Shown here piece by piece: positions 25,767 through 33,407 of a stretch of DNA of 64,000 nucleotides; positions within the stretch are counted from its first letter, which is position 1, and every line of letters starts with the position of its first letter. The position numbers were made by a program, and so were the translations under genes. Source of the stretch: CAIQPV01 sp963719855 (GTDB taxonomy: Bacteria > Pseudomonadota > Gammaproteobacteria > Burkholderiales > Gallionellaceae); the NCBI GenBank assembly GCA_963719855.1, contig CAVRDK010000001.1, forward strand, positions 186,001 to 250,000. The letters are read 5' to 3'. The notes beneath the pieces are model-generated. The model did no database searches. It saw nothing but the letters and a program-made list of their open reading frames with translations, and was not told the DNA's origin.

Positions 25767-26372
25767 TTAAATTAGCAAGTCTGCCATCGATATTATCTGG
25801 CGTGACAACTCGGACAGCTTCACGCCCTTGCCCATGGCCATCTTGCGCAGTGCCTGATAAGACTCATCCTCCGACCAGCCGCGCTGCTTCATCAAAATAC
25901 CCTTGGCACGGTCAACTTCCTTGCGCCCGGCAAGCTGTCCCTCCGCCTTTCTCAGATCATTCCTCATCGTCTGAAATTCATTAAAGCGCGCCATGGCCAC
26001 ATCCATGATGGGGCGTAGCCGTTCGCTTTGCAGCCCGTTCACCACATAGGCGCTTACCCCGGCACGGATTGCCGCACGTATCTTTTCACTATCGTCATCA
26101 TGAGTGAACATCACGATGGGGCGCGGCTGGTCACGGCTGATGACGCACAAATGTTCCAGCGTGTCGCGGTCAGGAGATTCGGTATCGAGGATGATCAAAT
26201 CTGGCTGGAGCTCGCTCACCAGCCCCAGCAAATCGGCGCTGGAGGAGACATGCGCCGCAATGCGATAACCGGCTTCCTGCAAAGCATGTTTGAGCAAGGC
26301 CGCACGCTCAAAGGTTTCATCCACCAGCAATACGCGCAGGGGCTGCTCATTTGTCTTTGCGATTTGTTTCAT
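25767..26372 (-). CDS. nasT: NasT-type response regulator with ANTAR domain
   Basis: This 201-residue protein has an N-terminal receiver-like domain (RVLLVDETFERAALLKHAL, with the phosphoacceptor region LIILDTESPD) and a C-terminal ANTAR domain (GRKEVDRAKGILMKQRGWSE, then ESYQALRKMAMGKG). The frame opens at 26483, but the ATG at 26372 lies just ahead of the receiver domain and is preferred; no strong ribosome-binding site is seen. NasT proteins bind nascent RNA hairpins and prevent termination in response to nitrate. No NasS sensor gene is found nearby. Confidence 0.88.
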   Translation of the reverse strand: MKQIAKTNEQPLRVLLVDETFERAALLKHALQEAGYRIAAHVSSSADLLGLVSELQPDLIILDTESPDRDTLEHLCVISRDQPRPIVMFTHDDDSEKIRAAIRAGVSAYVVNGLQSERLRPIMDVAMARFNEFQTMRNDLRKAEGQLAGRKEVDRAKGILMKQRGWSEDESYQALRKMAMGKGVKLSELSRQIISMADLLI

Positions 26373-26654
26373 ACAAGTAAGCAATGCAAGACCTATGCCA
26401 TACATTGAATATGGCTGAAATTCAGCATGGCAGCTAATCATGTAGAAATAATGCACCAATGCAAGGCGCGTTTTGGCATACACGCACCAAAGAAGTTAGG
26501 TAACCAGCAAGTCTCATTTCGCAATACTCAAGGTGGCGTGATAGTGAGGCAATTAGTTGAAGCAGTTTTCAATTCCAGTGACTTTATGGTAGGCAGATCG
26601 CAATGGTGACATACCGATGTGTGCCAAGAGACGGTCGATTTCCTCCGAAGGCAC
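26373..26654. other. Intergenic region between nasT and IS5 copy 1
   Basis: No supported gene is visible here. It must contain the nasT promoter, which I could not define. A weak relative of the GAGTGGC...GGCAGGCAG repeat (GTGACTTTATGGTAGGCAG) occurs at 26569-26587. Confidence 0.5.
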
Positions 26655-26658
26655 TTAA

Positions 26659-27845
26659 GGCTACGCTGATTAAGTCCACCGATTCCATAGGTCGTGCGTT
26701 ATAGCCGTAGTAGACAAACATGGTAGATGGCAATGAAACAAAATACTCTGGCGATGGCAGCGAAACACGAAACAGGATTTGAACAACACCGCAGACCGAC
26801 ACGGCGCGACGAATTTCTGAACACGATGAATCGCATCGTGCCATGGGTCGATCTATGTGCCGTGATCGAACCGCACTACCCGAAGCGAGGCAATGGCCGT
26901 CCACCGATTGGGCTCGAACGCATGTTGCGCATCCACTTCATTCAGCACTGGTTTAATTTGGCCGACTTTGCCTGTGAAGAAGCACTCTACGACATCGCCA
27001 GCTTGCGCCATTTCGCTGGCATCGACTTGGGATGCGAAGCCGTACCGGACGCCACCACGCTGCTAAAGTTTCGTCGCCTTCTGGAGAAACACAATCTCAA
27101 TGAGCAACTGTTTGCCGAAGTCGGGCGCGTACTCCAAGGCAGCGGCATGACACTCAAGACCGGCACGATTGTCGATGCCACCATTATCGCGGCACCCAGC
27201 TCAACCAAGAACGCCGATAAGAAACGTGATCCTGAGATGCACCAGACTCGCAAGGGACAGCAGTGGTACTTTGGCATGAAGCTGCACATTGGCGTGGATA
27301 GTCAAAGCGGCCTGGCGCACAGCGCCGTCGTCACCCCGGCCAACGTGCATGACAAACATCCTCTGCCTGATTTACTGCATGGCCAAGAGCAGCGTGTTTA
27401 TGGCGATAGCGCCTATGCCAGCCAAAAGGATTTGATTCACAGTAAATCCCCCCAAGCCCGCGACTTCACCAACTGTCGCACCCGTAAGCCGGGTGGTGAA
27501 GTCGATGAGGTCAAGCGCGGCAAGAACCGCAATAAGTCAAAGATAAGAGCCCGTGTCGAACACGTCTTTGCCGTGGTCAAACGGCTGTGGGGTTTTACGA
27601 AAGTGCGCTACCGTGGTTTAGCCAAGAATTCCGGCCGCGCATTTACTGCGCTGGCATTGGCGAATATTTACTTGTCTCGAAATCGATTGATGGCACAAGT
27701 CCGCCCATAGTGGGCGAATGGCGGGCGAAAAGCCCGAGGAGTAGCCCGAAAGGGTAAAACAATACGGGCTGAACTCGTCTTTTTGCACGATCACGCATAT
27801 TTCGCAATTTGAATCTTGAAAATGCGGGGCTTGTTCAGCGTAGCC
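26659..27845 (+). mobile_element. IS5-family insertion sequence, copy 1
   Basis: The 1187-base element starts GGCTACGCTGATTAAG and ends with the inverse of GGCTACGCTGAACAAG. It is flanked by the target duplication TTAA (26655-26658 and 27846-27849). The right duplication contains the stop codon of the SIR2-like gene, which stays intact. An element of the same length and with an identical transposase lies at 43486-44672 in the opposite orientation. Confidence 0.92.
26727..27710 (+). CDS. IS5-family transposase, copy 1
   Basis: This transposase (327 residues) has the IS5 N-terminal region (RRDEFLNTMNRIVPWVDLCA, GRPPIGLERMLRIHFIQHWF) and DDE core segments TGTIVDATIIAAPSST (Asp), VYGDSAYAS (Asp) and RARVEHVFAVVKRLWGF (Glu). 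It is intact and identical in protein sequence to copy 2, so the two insertions are recent relative to each other. Confidence 0.93.
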   Translation: MAMKQNTLAMAAKHETGFEQHRRPTRRDEFLNTMNRIVPWVDLCAVIEPHYPKRGNGRPPIGLERMLRIHFIQHWFNLADFACEEALYDIASLRHFAGIDLGCEAVPDATTLLKFRRLLEKHNLNEQLFAEVGRVLQGSGMTLKTGTIVDATIIAAPSSTKNADKKRDPEMHQTRKGQQWYFGMKLHIGVDSQSGLAHSAVVTPANVHDKHPLPDLLHGQEQRVYGDSAYASQKDLIHSKSPQARDFTNCRTRKPGGEVDEVKRGKNRNKSKIRARVEHVFAVVKRLWGFTKVRYRGLAKNSGRAFTALALANIYLSRNRLMAQVRP

Positions 27846-28676
27846 TTAATAAGTTACTGCCTGATTTAACAGCACCGTCATCGGCATATCCAGTCGTGTG
27901 ATATTTTGCTCTTCCAGAAAGCGAGCTTCATTCCTAGTCAGTTCGCCTTCGATCAGTGCCCAGTGCTTTTCGGATGAGCGCTTCATGATCTGGAGCGCGA
28001 AAATGCGATCCAATTGGTAGGCGAAGCGACAGCCGATGAACAGGAAGTTTTTGCCGACCCTGCGCTGTTGCACGATTTTCGGGATCGGCGTCTGGATGTC
28101 GATCTCGGTGAGTATTTCGACGTAGTCTGAATCCGACACGATGTAGTTGTTGGCCGGGTTGGAGGAGCCAAGAGGACGATACAGTAACGTCTGCCATTTG
28201 GCTGCCGTTGCCGCATCCGTCAACTCGCCTTGTGTCGTGTAGTAGCGTACCCATTCACCCTGATGTTCGGCCTGGCTCACGCCTTGCACTTGCCCCCAAT
28301 CCGGATGTTGCGCCAGTGCGAGTTGCATCGCATCGTCGTACCAGGCATCCACCACCAGCGGCAGTTTGTGCAGCGAGGCGATGAATTCGTGAATATCGCT
28401 GGGAATGGATTTACCCTCAAAAGCCGTCTTCATCAGCCCGGCCAGCGTTTTACGGTGCTTGAAGTTCTCGATGTATTGCGCTGCACCTGTCAGGTTTTTG
28501 CGCAGCTTATGCGACACGGTGACACGCTCGGTGAGCTTGGCGACCAGTTGCAGATGGTCGGCGGGATGCACGGGCGGTTTGGCCGCGCCAGCCCACACAC
28601 CATTGCCGAGATAGGGGACGATCTGTCCCGCTTCCAGTCCCGCCAGAATTTCGTTGATCGCGTTGTTGTTCGGCAT
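27846..28676 (-). CDS. SIR2-like domain protein in the nif operon
   Basis: This 276-residue protein looks like a SIR2-type nucleotide-binding fold. The N-terminal GQIVPYLGNGVWAGA resembles the glycine-rich NAD loop, and the end FIGCRFAYQLDRIFALQI plus HWALIEGEL resembles the closing strands of SIR2_2 proteins. Such proteins may deacetylate or hydrolyse NAD; activity here is not shown. It is the last gene of the nifB-led operon, and its TAA stop lies inside the target duplication of IS5 copy 1. The annotation as SIR2-like is a judgement by eye. Confidence 0.6.
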   Translation of the reverse strand: MPNNNAINEILAGLEAGQIVPYLGNGVWAGAAKPPVHPADHLQLVAKLTERVTVSHKLRKNLTGAAQYIENFKHRKTLAGLMKTAFEGKSIPSDIHEFIASLHKLPLVVDAWYDDAMQLALAQHPDWGQVQGVSQAEHQGEWVRYYTTQGELTDAATAAKWQTLLYRPLGSSNPANNYIVSDSDYVEILTEIDIQTPIPKIVQQRRVGKNFLFIGCRFAYQLDRIFALQIMKRSSEKHWALIEGELTRNEARFLEEQNITRLDMPMTVLLNQAVTY

Positions 28677-28689
28677 GGTGACTCCCTTA

Positions 28690-28953
28690 TCATTCCACTT
28701 CAGCCACGATCACGCCGTCTGCGCATTCCAGCCGGTCGGTCAAGCGGATGCAGGCTTCGCTACGATCCATCAGATAGAGCTGATATTTGTTGTCGGTACG
28801 GTAGGGTGTGGCGTCCATATCCCCAGCGCTGCAACGCACGAAAGTTATGTCCGGGAACATGTTGCGTAACCCAGGCACCAGCGGATTTCCTGTCGCCATC
28901 AGCGCATTGATCGAGGCTTCGATGGCTGTGATCTGGGTTTCGTTCATGGGCAT
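28690..28953 (-). CDS. Small nif-associated protein (DUF6129-like)
   Basis: This 87-residue protein has LRNMFPDITFVRCSAGDMD and YQLYLMDRSEACIRLT. It resembles short proteins found next to nifT/nifZ in proteobacterial nif clusters. Function is unknown. It lies seven bases after nifT and 13 bases before the SIR2-like gene on the same strand. The start may be the first ATG or the second (two codons later). Confidence 0.6.
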   Translation of the reverse strand: MPMNETQITAIEASINALMATGNPLVPGLRNMFPDITFVRCSAGDMDATPYRTDNKYQLYLMDRSEACIRLTDRLECADGVIVAEVE

Positions 28954-28960
28954 GATGACC

Positions 28961-29173
28961 TCACTCGCGGTTGACGTGGCGCGCCTCGACCGTGATAGGC
29001 AAGCTGGTGTCCGCCTCCATCTCAGGCAGTTCGAGTTGCCAGCCGTTTGCCAGTGTCACGATGCCGCCCCACATTGCTGGGTTGGTCATGGAGACGATGG
29101 GTTCTTCCAGGTCTTTCTTGGGAGCATAGACCGAAGCTATGCCCTTGGCGTTCTTGCGGATCATGACTTTCAT
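28961..29173 (-). CDS. nifT: NifT/FixU protein
   Basis: This 70-residue protein begins MKVMIRKNAKGIASVYAPKK and has KDLEEPIVSM and WGGIVTLANGWQLELPE, which are characteristic of NifT. The exact role is unclear; it usually follows nifK or nifZ. Here it is separated from the genes upstream by a strong REP-like hairpin at 29221-29279. Confidence 0.88.
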   Translation of the reverse strand: MKVMIRKNAKGIASVYAPKKDLEEPIVSMTNPAMWGGIVTLANGWQLELPEMEADTSLPITVEARHVNRE

Positions 29174-29220
29174 GGTGCGTTCCTTTCATATTGTTCAACT
29201 TTAAAGCTGGAGCAATGATG

Positions 29221-29279
29221 TATTTGTAAGAGCGGGCCATGCCCGCGATATTCGTGGGCATGGCCCGCTCCTACAAATA
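29221..29279. repeat. REP-like hairpin between nif genes
   Basis: A 24-base arm starting TATTTGTAAGAGCGGGCCAT pairs with its inverse across an 11-base loop, with one mismatch. A degenerate relative lies between nifH and nifD (49843-49899). Such stems can stabilise upstream mRNA or act as partial terminators. Confidence 0.75.
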
Positions 29280-29286
29280 ATCAGCA

Positions 29287-29610
29287 TCATGGCCAGAACA
29301 CCCGCTCATCGTCCGGCAGCAAAATCTCTAGCGCAGCATTTAGCGTATCCACCACGCTGTGCAACACCCATGTGCTGTATTCGTGATCCTTGCGGTACAG
29401 CAGCCAGTGCGGCTTAATGTATTTCAGCAGCGCAATATCTATGATGCCGCCCGCCGATTCAACGTTGCGTGAGCAACATGGACTCTCAATGCGGTAGCCG
29501 CGATCTTCCTCGTCAGGAACGACATGCGGCGTGACGTAGCGGTAACGCTCGCGCTGCGCTAGTGCGCGTTCAATACGCTTGTGGTCTACCTGGTTTGGAT
29601 GCGCGCCCAT
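29287..29610 (-). CDS. Hypothetical nif-cluster protein
   Basis: This 107-residue protein is not assigned to a family. It is rich in aromatic residues and has a Cys pair in RIESPCCSRNVESAGG, followed by IALLKYIKPHWLLYRKDH and a final DDERVFWP. It follows the second nifZ-like gene by eight bases. Its location among nifZ and nifT implies a role in nitrogenase maturation. No further function can be claimed. Confidence 0.6.
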   Translation of the reverse strand: MGAHPNQVDHKRIERALAQRERYRYVTPHVVPDEEDRGYRIESPCCSRNVESAGGIIDIALLKYIKPHWLLYRKDHEYSTWVLHSVVDTLNAALEILLPDDERVFWP

Positions 29611-29618
29611 GACATTGC

Positions 29619-29858
29619 CTATGCAGGCACGATCTCTGGTTCCAGGCAGCCAACCACCTTGCCGCCCGGAAACTCGACCAGATACACCGGCGTGTTCGAT
29701 TCCTCATGCATTCCTGTCTGCACGATTTCGCCTTGCGTGCCGCTGGCGATCAGCAACGCATCCAGTTCTGTTCCCGGATAACTACCGTCGTTGATCAGGT
29801 CGGTCAAAGCGACCACAGGCTGTCCCCATTGGTACTTTGGCTGTCTGATATCAAGCAT
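29619..29858 (-). CDS. NifZ-domain protein, second copy
   Basis: This 79-residue protein reads as a NifZ domain (QPKYQWGQPVVALTDLINDG, EIVQTGMHEESNTPVYLVEF and GCLEPEIVPA). The frame opens at 29993, but ATG 29858 overlaps the preceding nifZ by eight bases and gives the usual start. NifZ assists formation of the second P-cluster pair in the MoFe protein. Two NifZ-type genes in tandem are seen here. Confidence 0.8.
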   Translation of the reverse strand: MLDIRQPKYQWGQPVVALTDLINDGSYPGTELDALLIASGTQGEIVQTGMHEESNTPVYLVEFPGGKVVGCLEPEIVPA

Positions 29859-30153
29859 GTTCGTCCTCTCTTTCGGTTTCCTGATCAAACTCCAGCAATT
29901 CCCGCGAGCGCATTCCAACCAGCGTACCGCGTTCATAAAAATCCACCCCGTAGATGTAATACTGCTGCAAGAAAGTGCCGATGCTGGCAACATAACCTAC
30001 ATCGCCTTTCTTCACTAACAAGTCACCAATATCCTTGCCTCTATAAGTTCCGTCGTTGCGGATGTTGAAGCGCGCCACCACCTTGTCGCCGTAGTCATAC
30101 AGCGGTGGGCCATCTAGTTCGACGATATCGCTGTCGCGGCTAATTTTTCCCAT
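29851..30153 (-). CDS. nifZ: NifZ
   Basis: This 100-residue protein contains LYDYGDKVVARFNIRNDGTY and a KKGDVGYVASIGTFLQQYYI segment typical of NifZ. The ATG at 30153 has GGAGG five bases upstream, which decides it against the frame start at 30180. It overlaps the LRV gene by 14 bases and the following nifZ-like gene by eight. It acts in P-cluster maturation of NifDK. Confidence 0.85.
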   Translation of the reverse strand: MGKISRDSDIVELDGPPLYDYGDKVVARFNIRNDGTYRGKDIGDLLVKKGDVGYVASIGTFLQQYYIYGVDFYERGTLVGMRSRELLEFDQETEREDEHA

Positions 30154-30931
30154 GTGACCTCCGCTCGGATTCGCTTGCATCCATAACGCTTTCCATCAGG
30201 CGCATCAGCGCCATCTCCTGCACCATTGCATCCTCGTCCTGCGCCATTTCGCTGAGGTAGTCAGCGACGATGCGTTGCGCCACTTCATAGCGCACTCGCC
30301 AGTCGGTATCGTGGCGCAGCAAGACCAACTGTTGATCTGGCAGGCGCTTGGCGATGGCGAGGCGTACTGCACCATCGGGGTCGCTTATCATCGCCGGAAG
30401 CAGGCTCTCGTCTATCCGGCTGACCACTATGTCGCGCACGCTACTGTCCGGGTCGCGCATCATCAGCGCCAGCATGCCTTGTGGCAATCGTTTGGCTACC
30501 ATCGTGCGCACGAAATAATCGGCGTCGTGCATCATCGGTTCCAAATCATGCGGCGGTAATCTTGACGCCACGCGGATACGTACCTCGCGGTCAGGATCGT
30601 TGCGCATTTCCAGCAATTGGCGCTGCGGCAGACGCAACACCACCATGCTACGCACCGTCTCATCCGGATCGTGGCGCAAGCGCGACAGGTGGAACACATC
30701 CAGATATTTCGATGCTACCGCGCGCACTTCAAAATACGGATGCGTGACATACTGCTGCGCCAACTCAGGATGCTGAGCAAAGAAGCGGTCTATCCGCTTG
30801 GCGTAGCGGTCATGTACGCAGGCCAGCATCGGCTTGCATCCGCCGCTGGCGAGCAGGGCAGAATTTTCGCATGTGATGCAATACACTTGCTTGCCTTGCC
30901 AATCCAGCATTTCTAGCGGATTACTCATCAC
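30140..30931 (-). CDS. FeS-binding leucine-rich repeat variant (LRV) protein
   Basis: This 263-residue protein starts with a four-cysteine cluster (CITCENSALL, GGCKPMLACVHDRY) expected to hold a 4Fe-4S centre. About eight tandem helical repeats follow, each with a DPD-x-VR pattern (DPDETVRSMV, DPDREVRIRV, DADYFVRTMV, DPDSSVRDIV, DPDGAVRLAI). This is the layout of the LRV protein from the Azotobacter nif region. Its exact function in nitrogen fixation is not known. It lies 15 bases after the iscA-like gene. Confidence 0.85.
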   Translation of the reverse strand: MMSNPLEMLDWQGKQVYCITCENSALLASGGCKPMLACVHDRYAKRIDRFFAQHPELAQQYVTHPYFEVRAVASKYLDVFHLSRLRHDPDETVRSMVVLRLPQRQLLEMRNDPDREVRIRVASRLPPHDLEPMMHDADYFVRTMVAKRLPQGMLALMMRDPDSSVRDIVVSRIDESLLPAMISDPDGAVRLAIAKRLPDQQLVLLRHDTDWRVRYEVAQRIVADYLSEMAQDEDAMVQEMALMRLMESVMDASESERRSHGKN

Positions 30932-30946
30932 ATCATGGCATTCAAT

Positions 30947-31309
30947 TCAATGCTTGCGCTGAATGCTGGTAATGCTCACCATGGCGTTTTGCGGCGGCGC
31001 ACCGCACGCGCACGAATGTGCATTCGGATTAATGAAACTCAATCCTGTTGACATTGCCGTATCGGCAAAATCCACCGTAACACCTTCCAGCACGCGACTG
31101 CTCTCGGCGGGCAGGAATACTTTGATGCCGTTGCTGTCCAGTACAGCATCTCCTTCCTGCGGTGCAGCTTCAACGGTGAAGCTGGAATTGAAACCGGAGC
31201 AGCCGCCGGACGAAACAACCAGCCGGAAACCGGCATCCGCAGCGCCGCCGTTGAAGCGGATCATGCGGCGCATGAAACTTGCCGCTTTCTCTGTGATGGT
31301 GATATTCAT
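30947..31309 (-). CDS. IscA/HesB-type FeS assembly protein (nif-specific)
   Basis: This 120-residue A-type carrier has the conserved cysteines in SSGGCSGFNSSF and AHSCACGAPP. It would carry iron or FeS clusters to nitrogenase components. It lies between the ferredoxin and the LRV protein in the nifB-led operon, nine bases after the ferredoxin gene. The usual name is iscA-nif. Confidence 0.88.
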   Translation of the reverse strand: MNITITEKAASFMRRMIRFNGGAADAGFRLVVSSGGCSGFNSSFTVEAAPQEGDAVLDSNGIKVFLPAESSRVLEGVTVDFADTAMSTGLSFINPNAHSCACGAPPQNAMVSITSIQRKH

Positions 31310-31318
31310 CTGAACCCC

Positions 31319-31540
31319 CTATGCGGCGACGTAGCGCGGATAGTTCTTGTCTATGATGCAGGTATCGTCCACTGGGCAGACAGACACGCACTGTGGCTCG
31401 TCGAAGCTACCGATGCACTCGGTACACTTTTCCGGCTTGATATAGAACATGCCGCTCTTTTCATAGATGGACTGGTTGGGACATTCCGGTTCGCAGGCGG
31501 AACAACCAGTGCAATAGGTATCGTCGATTTTGTATGCCAT
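31319..31540 (-). CDS. 2[4Fe-4S] ferredoxin
   Basis: This 73-residue ferredoxin has CTGCSACEPECP and CTECIGSFDEPQCVSVCP motifs, the second with the longer spacing typical of nif-linked (FdxN-like) bacterial ferredoxins. It follows nifB by 34 bases. It may supply electrons to NifB or to nitrogenase reductase. Confidence 0.9.
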   Translation of the reverse strand: MAYKIDDTYCTGCSACEPECPNQSIYEKSGMFYIKPEKCTECIGSFDEPQCVSVCPVDDTCIIDKNYPRYVAA

Positions 31541-31574
31541 GTTGTTTCTCCTTTAAAAATTATAAGTACATTGC

Positions 31575-33125
31575 TTATGCAGCCAGATAAGCCCCTTGCC
31601 GTATCACCGCATCGCCCCGCTCCTGATGGACAATTTCGCCCTTCGCCACCCTCGCGCGGTACTCGGCAAACCAGCTCAAAGCAGCCTTCTCAATGAACTC
31701 GTGCGCGTATTTTTCTACCGGGTCGATTCCAGCTTCTTTCAACTCATCGCGCGGGCAGGCACCGATCTTTGCGACCAACACCGCGTGGCAATCGTTGATA
31801 GCAGTGACGATGGAGGGGAGGACATCGTCTTCGCCCCAGCTGCCCTGACAGTAGTGATCCACGCGGCGGTGGCCGATGAAAACTGTACTGTTGGCCGAAA
31901 CTTCGTAAATCTGGAATTCGTGCGCGTGGCCGAAGTGTTCGTTGATGCGTCCTTTGCCCTTGGTGGCGACTGCCACCAGCACCTTGATGCCATCGTCAGC
32001 CTGTTGTGATGCCAGCGCTGCCTGCTTGGCCGCAACCTGCGCCGTGCGTTCGGCTTCGACCTTATGCTGGTAGGCGCGGCGTTTGCCGAGGTCGTAAACC
32101 ACTTCCATCTTATCCACCTTCTCCAGCGTGAATTCATTGCTACGGTCTTCGCCCAGCAGACCCACCGCATCGGCGCGGCACTGGCGGCAATGGCGCATCA
32201 GATTTGCGCCGCCCATGCAGGCGTCCTGCACATCCTTGAGTTCTTGTGCTGAGGGTGCGCGCTGGCCGGTAAGGCCGAACACCGTGCCGTGTTCCGCTTC
32301 GGAAATCAGCGGCATGATGTTGTGCAGGAATGCACCGCGCGCTTTTACCGCCTTGTTCACCTCGATCAAGTGTCGATCGTTGACGCCGGGAATCAGCACC
32401 GAATTGATCTTGGTCAGCACGCCACGCGCGGTGAGCATCTCCAGTCCCAGCATCTGGCGCTCGGTGAGGATTTGCGCCGCTTCGCGTCCGTAGATGCGCT
32501 TATGGGCGTAGAAAATCCATGGGTAGATTTTCTCGCCCACGGCAGGGTCAACCATGTTGATGGTAATTGTCACATGGTCTATGTTGTACTTGCAGATTTC
32601 GTCTACATAGTCCGGCAGCATCAGCCCGTTGGTAGACAGGCACAGCTTTATATCCGGCGCTTTCTCCTGCAACTGGCGGAAGGTCTCGAAAGTTTTTTGC
32701 GGGTTCGCCAACGCATCGCCCGGCCCAGCGATACCCAGCACCGTCATTTGCGGAATTTCGGAAGCTACCGCCAGCACCTTCTTCACCGCTTGATCAGGCG
32801 TGAGTTTCTGCGATACCACGCCGGGGCGCGATTCGTTTGAGCAGTCGTACTTGCGATTGCAGTAGTTGCACTGGATATTGCAGGCAGGCGCCACGGCGAC
32901 GTGCATGCGCGCAAAGTGGTGGTGTGCCTCTTCCGAATAGCAGGGATGGTTCTTCACCTTCTCCCATATTTCAGGCGGCATATTGGCTGGCCCATCGGAA
33001 GAGCCGCAGCTGGATTTGCCAGCGCCGCACGTCGTCCCGCAGCCGGATTGCCTAGCCACTTCAATCTTGATGCTACCAAGCGGTTTTAGTCTGGATGTAA
33101 CGCTGCTTTTAAACATGGATGTCAT
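31575..33125 (-). CDS. nifB: Nitrogenase cofactor biosynthesis protein NifB
   Basis: This radical SAM enzyme (516 residues) has the cluster motif ACNIQCNYCNRKYDC (about residues 81-95), a Cys-rich N-terminus (GCGTTCGAGKSSCGSS) and a C-terminal NifX/NafY-like domain (KVLVAVATKGKGRINEHFGH). It converts FeS clusters and SAM-derived carbon to NifB-co, the core of the FeMo cofactor. A sigma-54 promoter and NifA site lie upstream. The ATG has GAGG six bases upstream. Confidence 0.94.
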   Translation of the reverse strand: MTSMFKSSVTSRLKPLGSIKIEVARQSGCGTTCGAGKSSCGSSDGPANMPPEIWEKVKNHPCYSEEAHHHFARMHVAVAPACNIQCNYCNRKYDCSNESRPGVVSQKLTPDQAVKKVLAVASEIPQMTVLGIAGPGDALANPQKTFETFRQLQEKAPDIKLCLSTNGLMLPDYVDEICKYNIDHVTITINMVDPAVGEKIYPWIFYAHKRIYGREAAQILTERQMLGLEMLTARGVLTKINSVLIPGVNDRHLIEVNKAVKARGAFLHNIMPLISEAEHGTVFGLTGQRAPSAQELKDVQDACMGGANLMRHCRQCRADAVGLLGEDRSNEFTLEKVDKMEVVYDLGKRRAYQHKVEAERTAQVAAKQAALASQQADDGIKVLVAVATKGKGRINEHFGHAHEFQIYEVSANSTVFIGHRRVDHYCQGSWGEDDVLPSIVTAINDCHAVLVAKIGACPRDELKEAGIDPVEKYAHEFIEKAALSWFAEYRARVAKGEIVHQERGDAVIRQGAYLAA

Positions 33126-33164
33126 GCTGACCTCGATGATTTGGTTTTGTCTTGCATGGTGTTT

Positions 33165-33180
33165 AGCAAGCCTCGTGCCA
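33165..33180 (-). promoter_or_regulatory. nifB: Sigma-54 promoter of nifB
   Basis: The minus-strand TGGCACGAGGCTTGCT matches the consensus with correct GG-N10-GC spacing. It lies 40 bases before the nifB start. Confidence 0.88.
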
Positions 33181-33241
33181 AATAAGAAAACTTATCAGAT
33201 CAGCTAGATGGATGTCGTTGTAAGGGTTGGCGCAAACGCGC

Positions 33242-33257
33242 TGTAAGCATTGCGACA
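33242..33257. promoter_or_regulatory. NifA binding site upstream of nifB
   Basis: TGT-AAGCATTGCG-ACA fits the TGT-N10-ACA upstream activator sequence. It lies about 62 bases upstream of the sigma-54 promoter, a usual distance. Confidence 0.8.
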
Positions 33258-33407
33258 GCGTTATGGATGGTTTGCTACAAGCAGAATTGATTTAAAAGCA
33301 CCTGATTGCACTTTCAATTGGCGGTGCCACTGATGATCCATTTAATCTTTGGCCGCAGCCACAGAACAGCTAGTGGGAGGTCGAGAAAAATGACTGTGTA
33401 TTTCAAC

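Noticed and set aside
26553..26654. A short minus-strand frame left of IS5 copy 1, in frame with the SIR2-like gene
   Set aside because: The TAA within the target duplication ends the SIR2-like gene before this text, and the 34 codons match nothing; it is probably noncoding.
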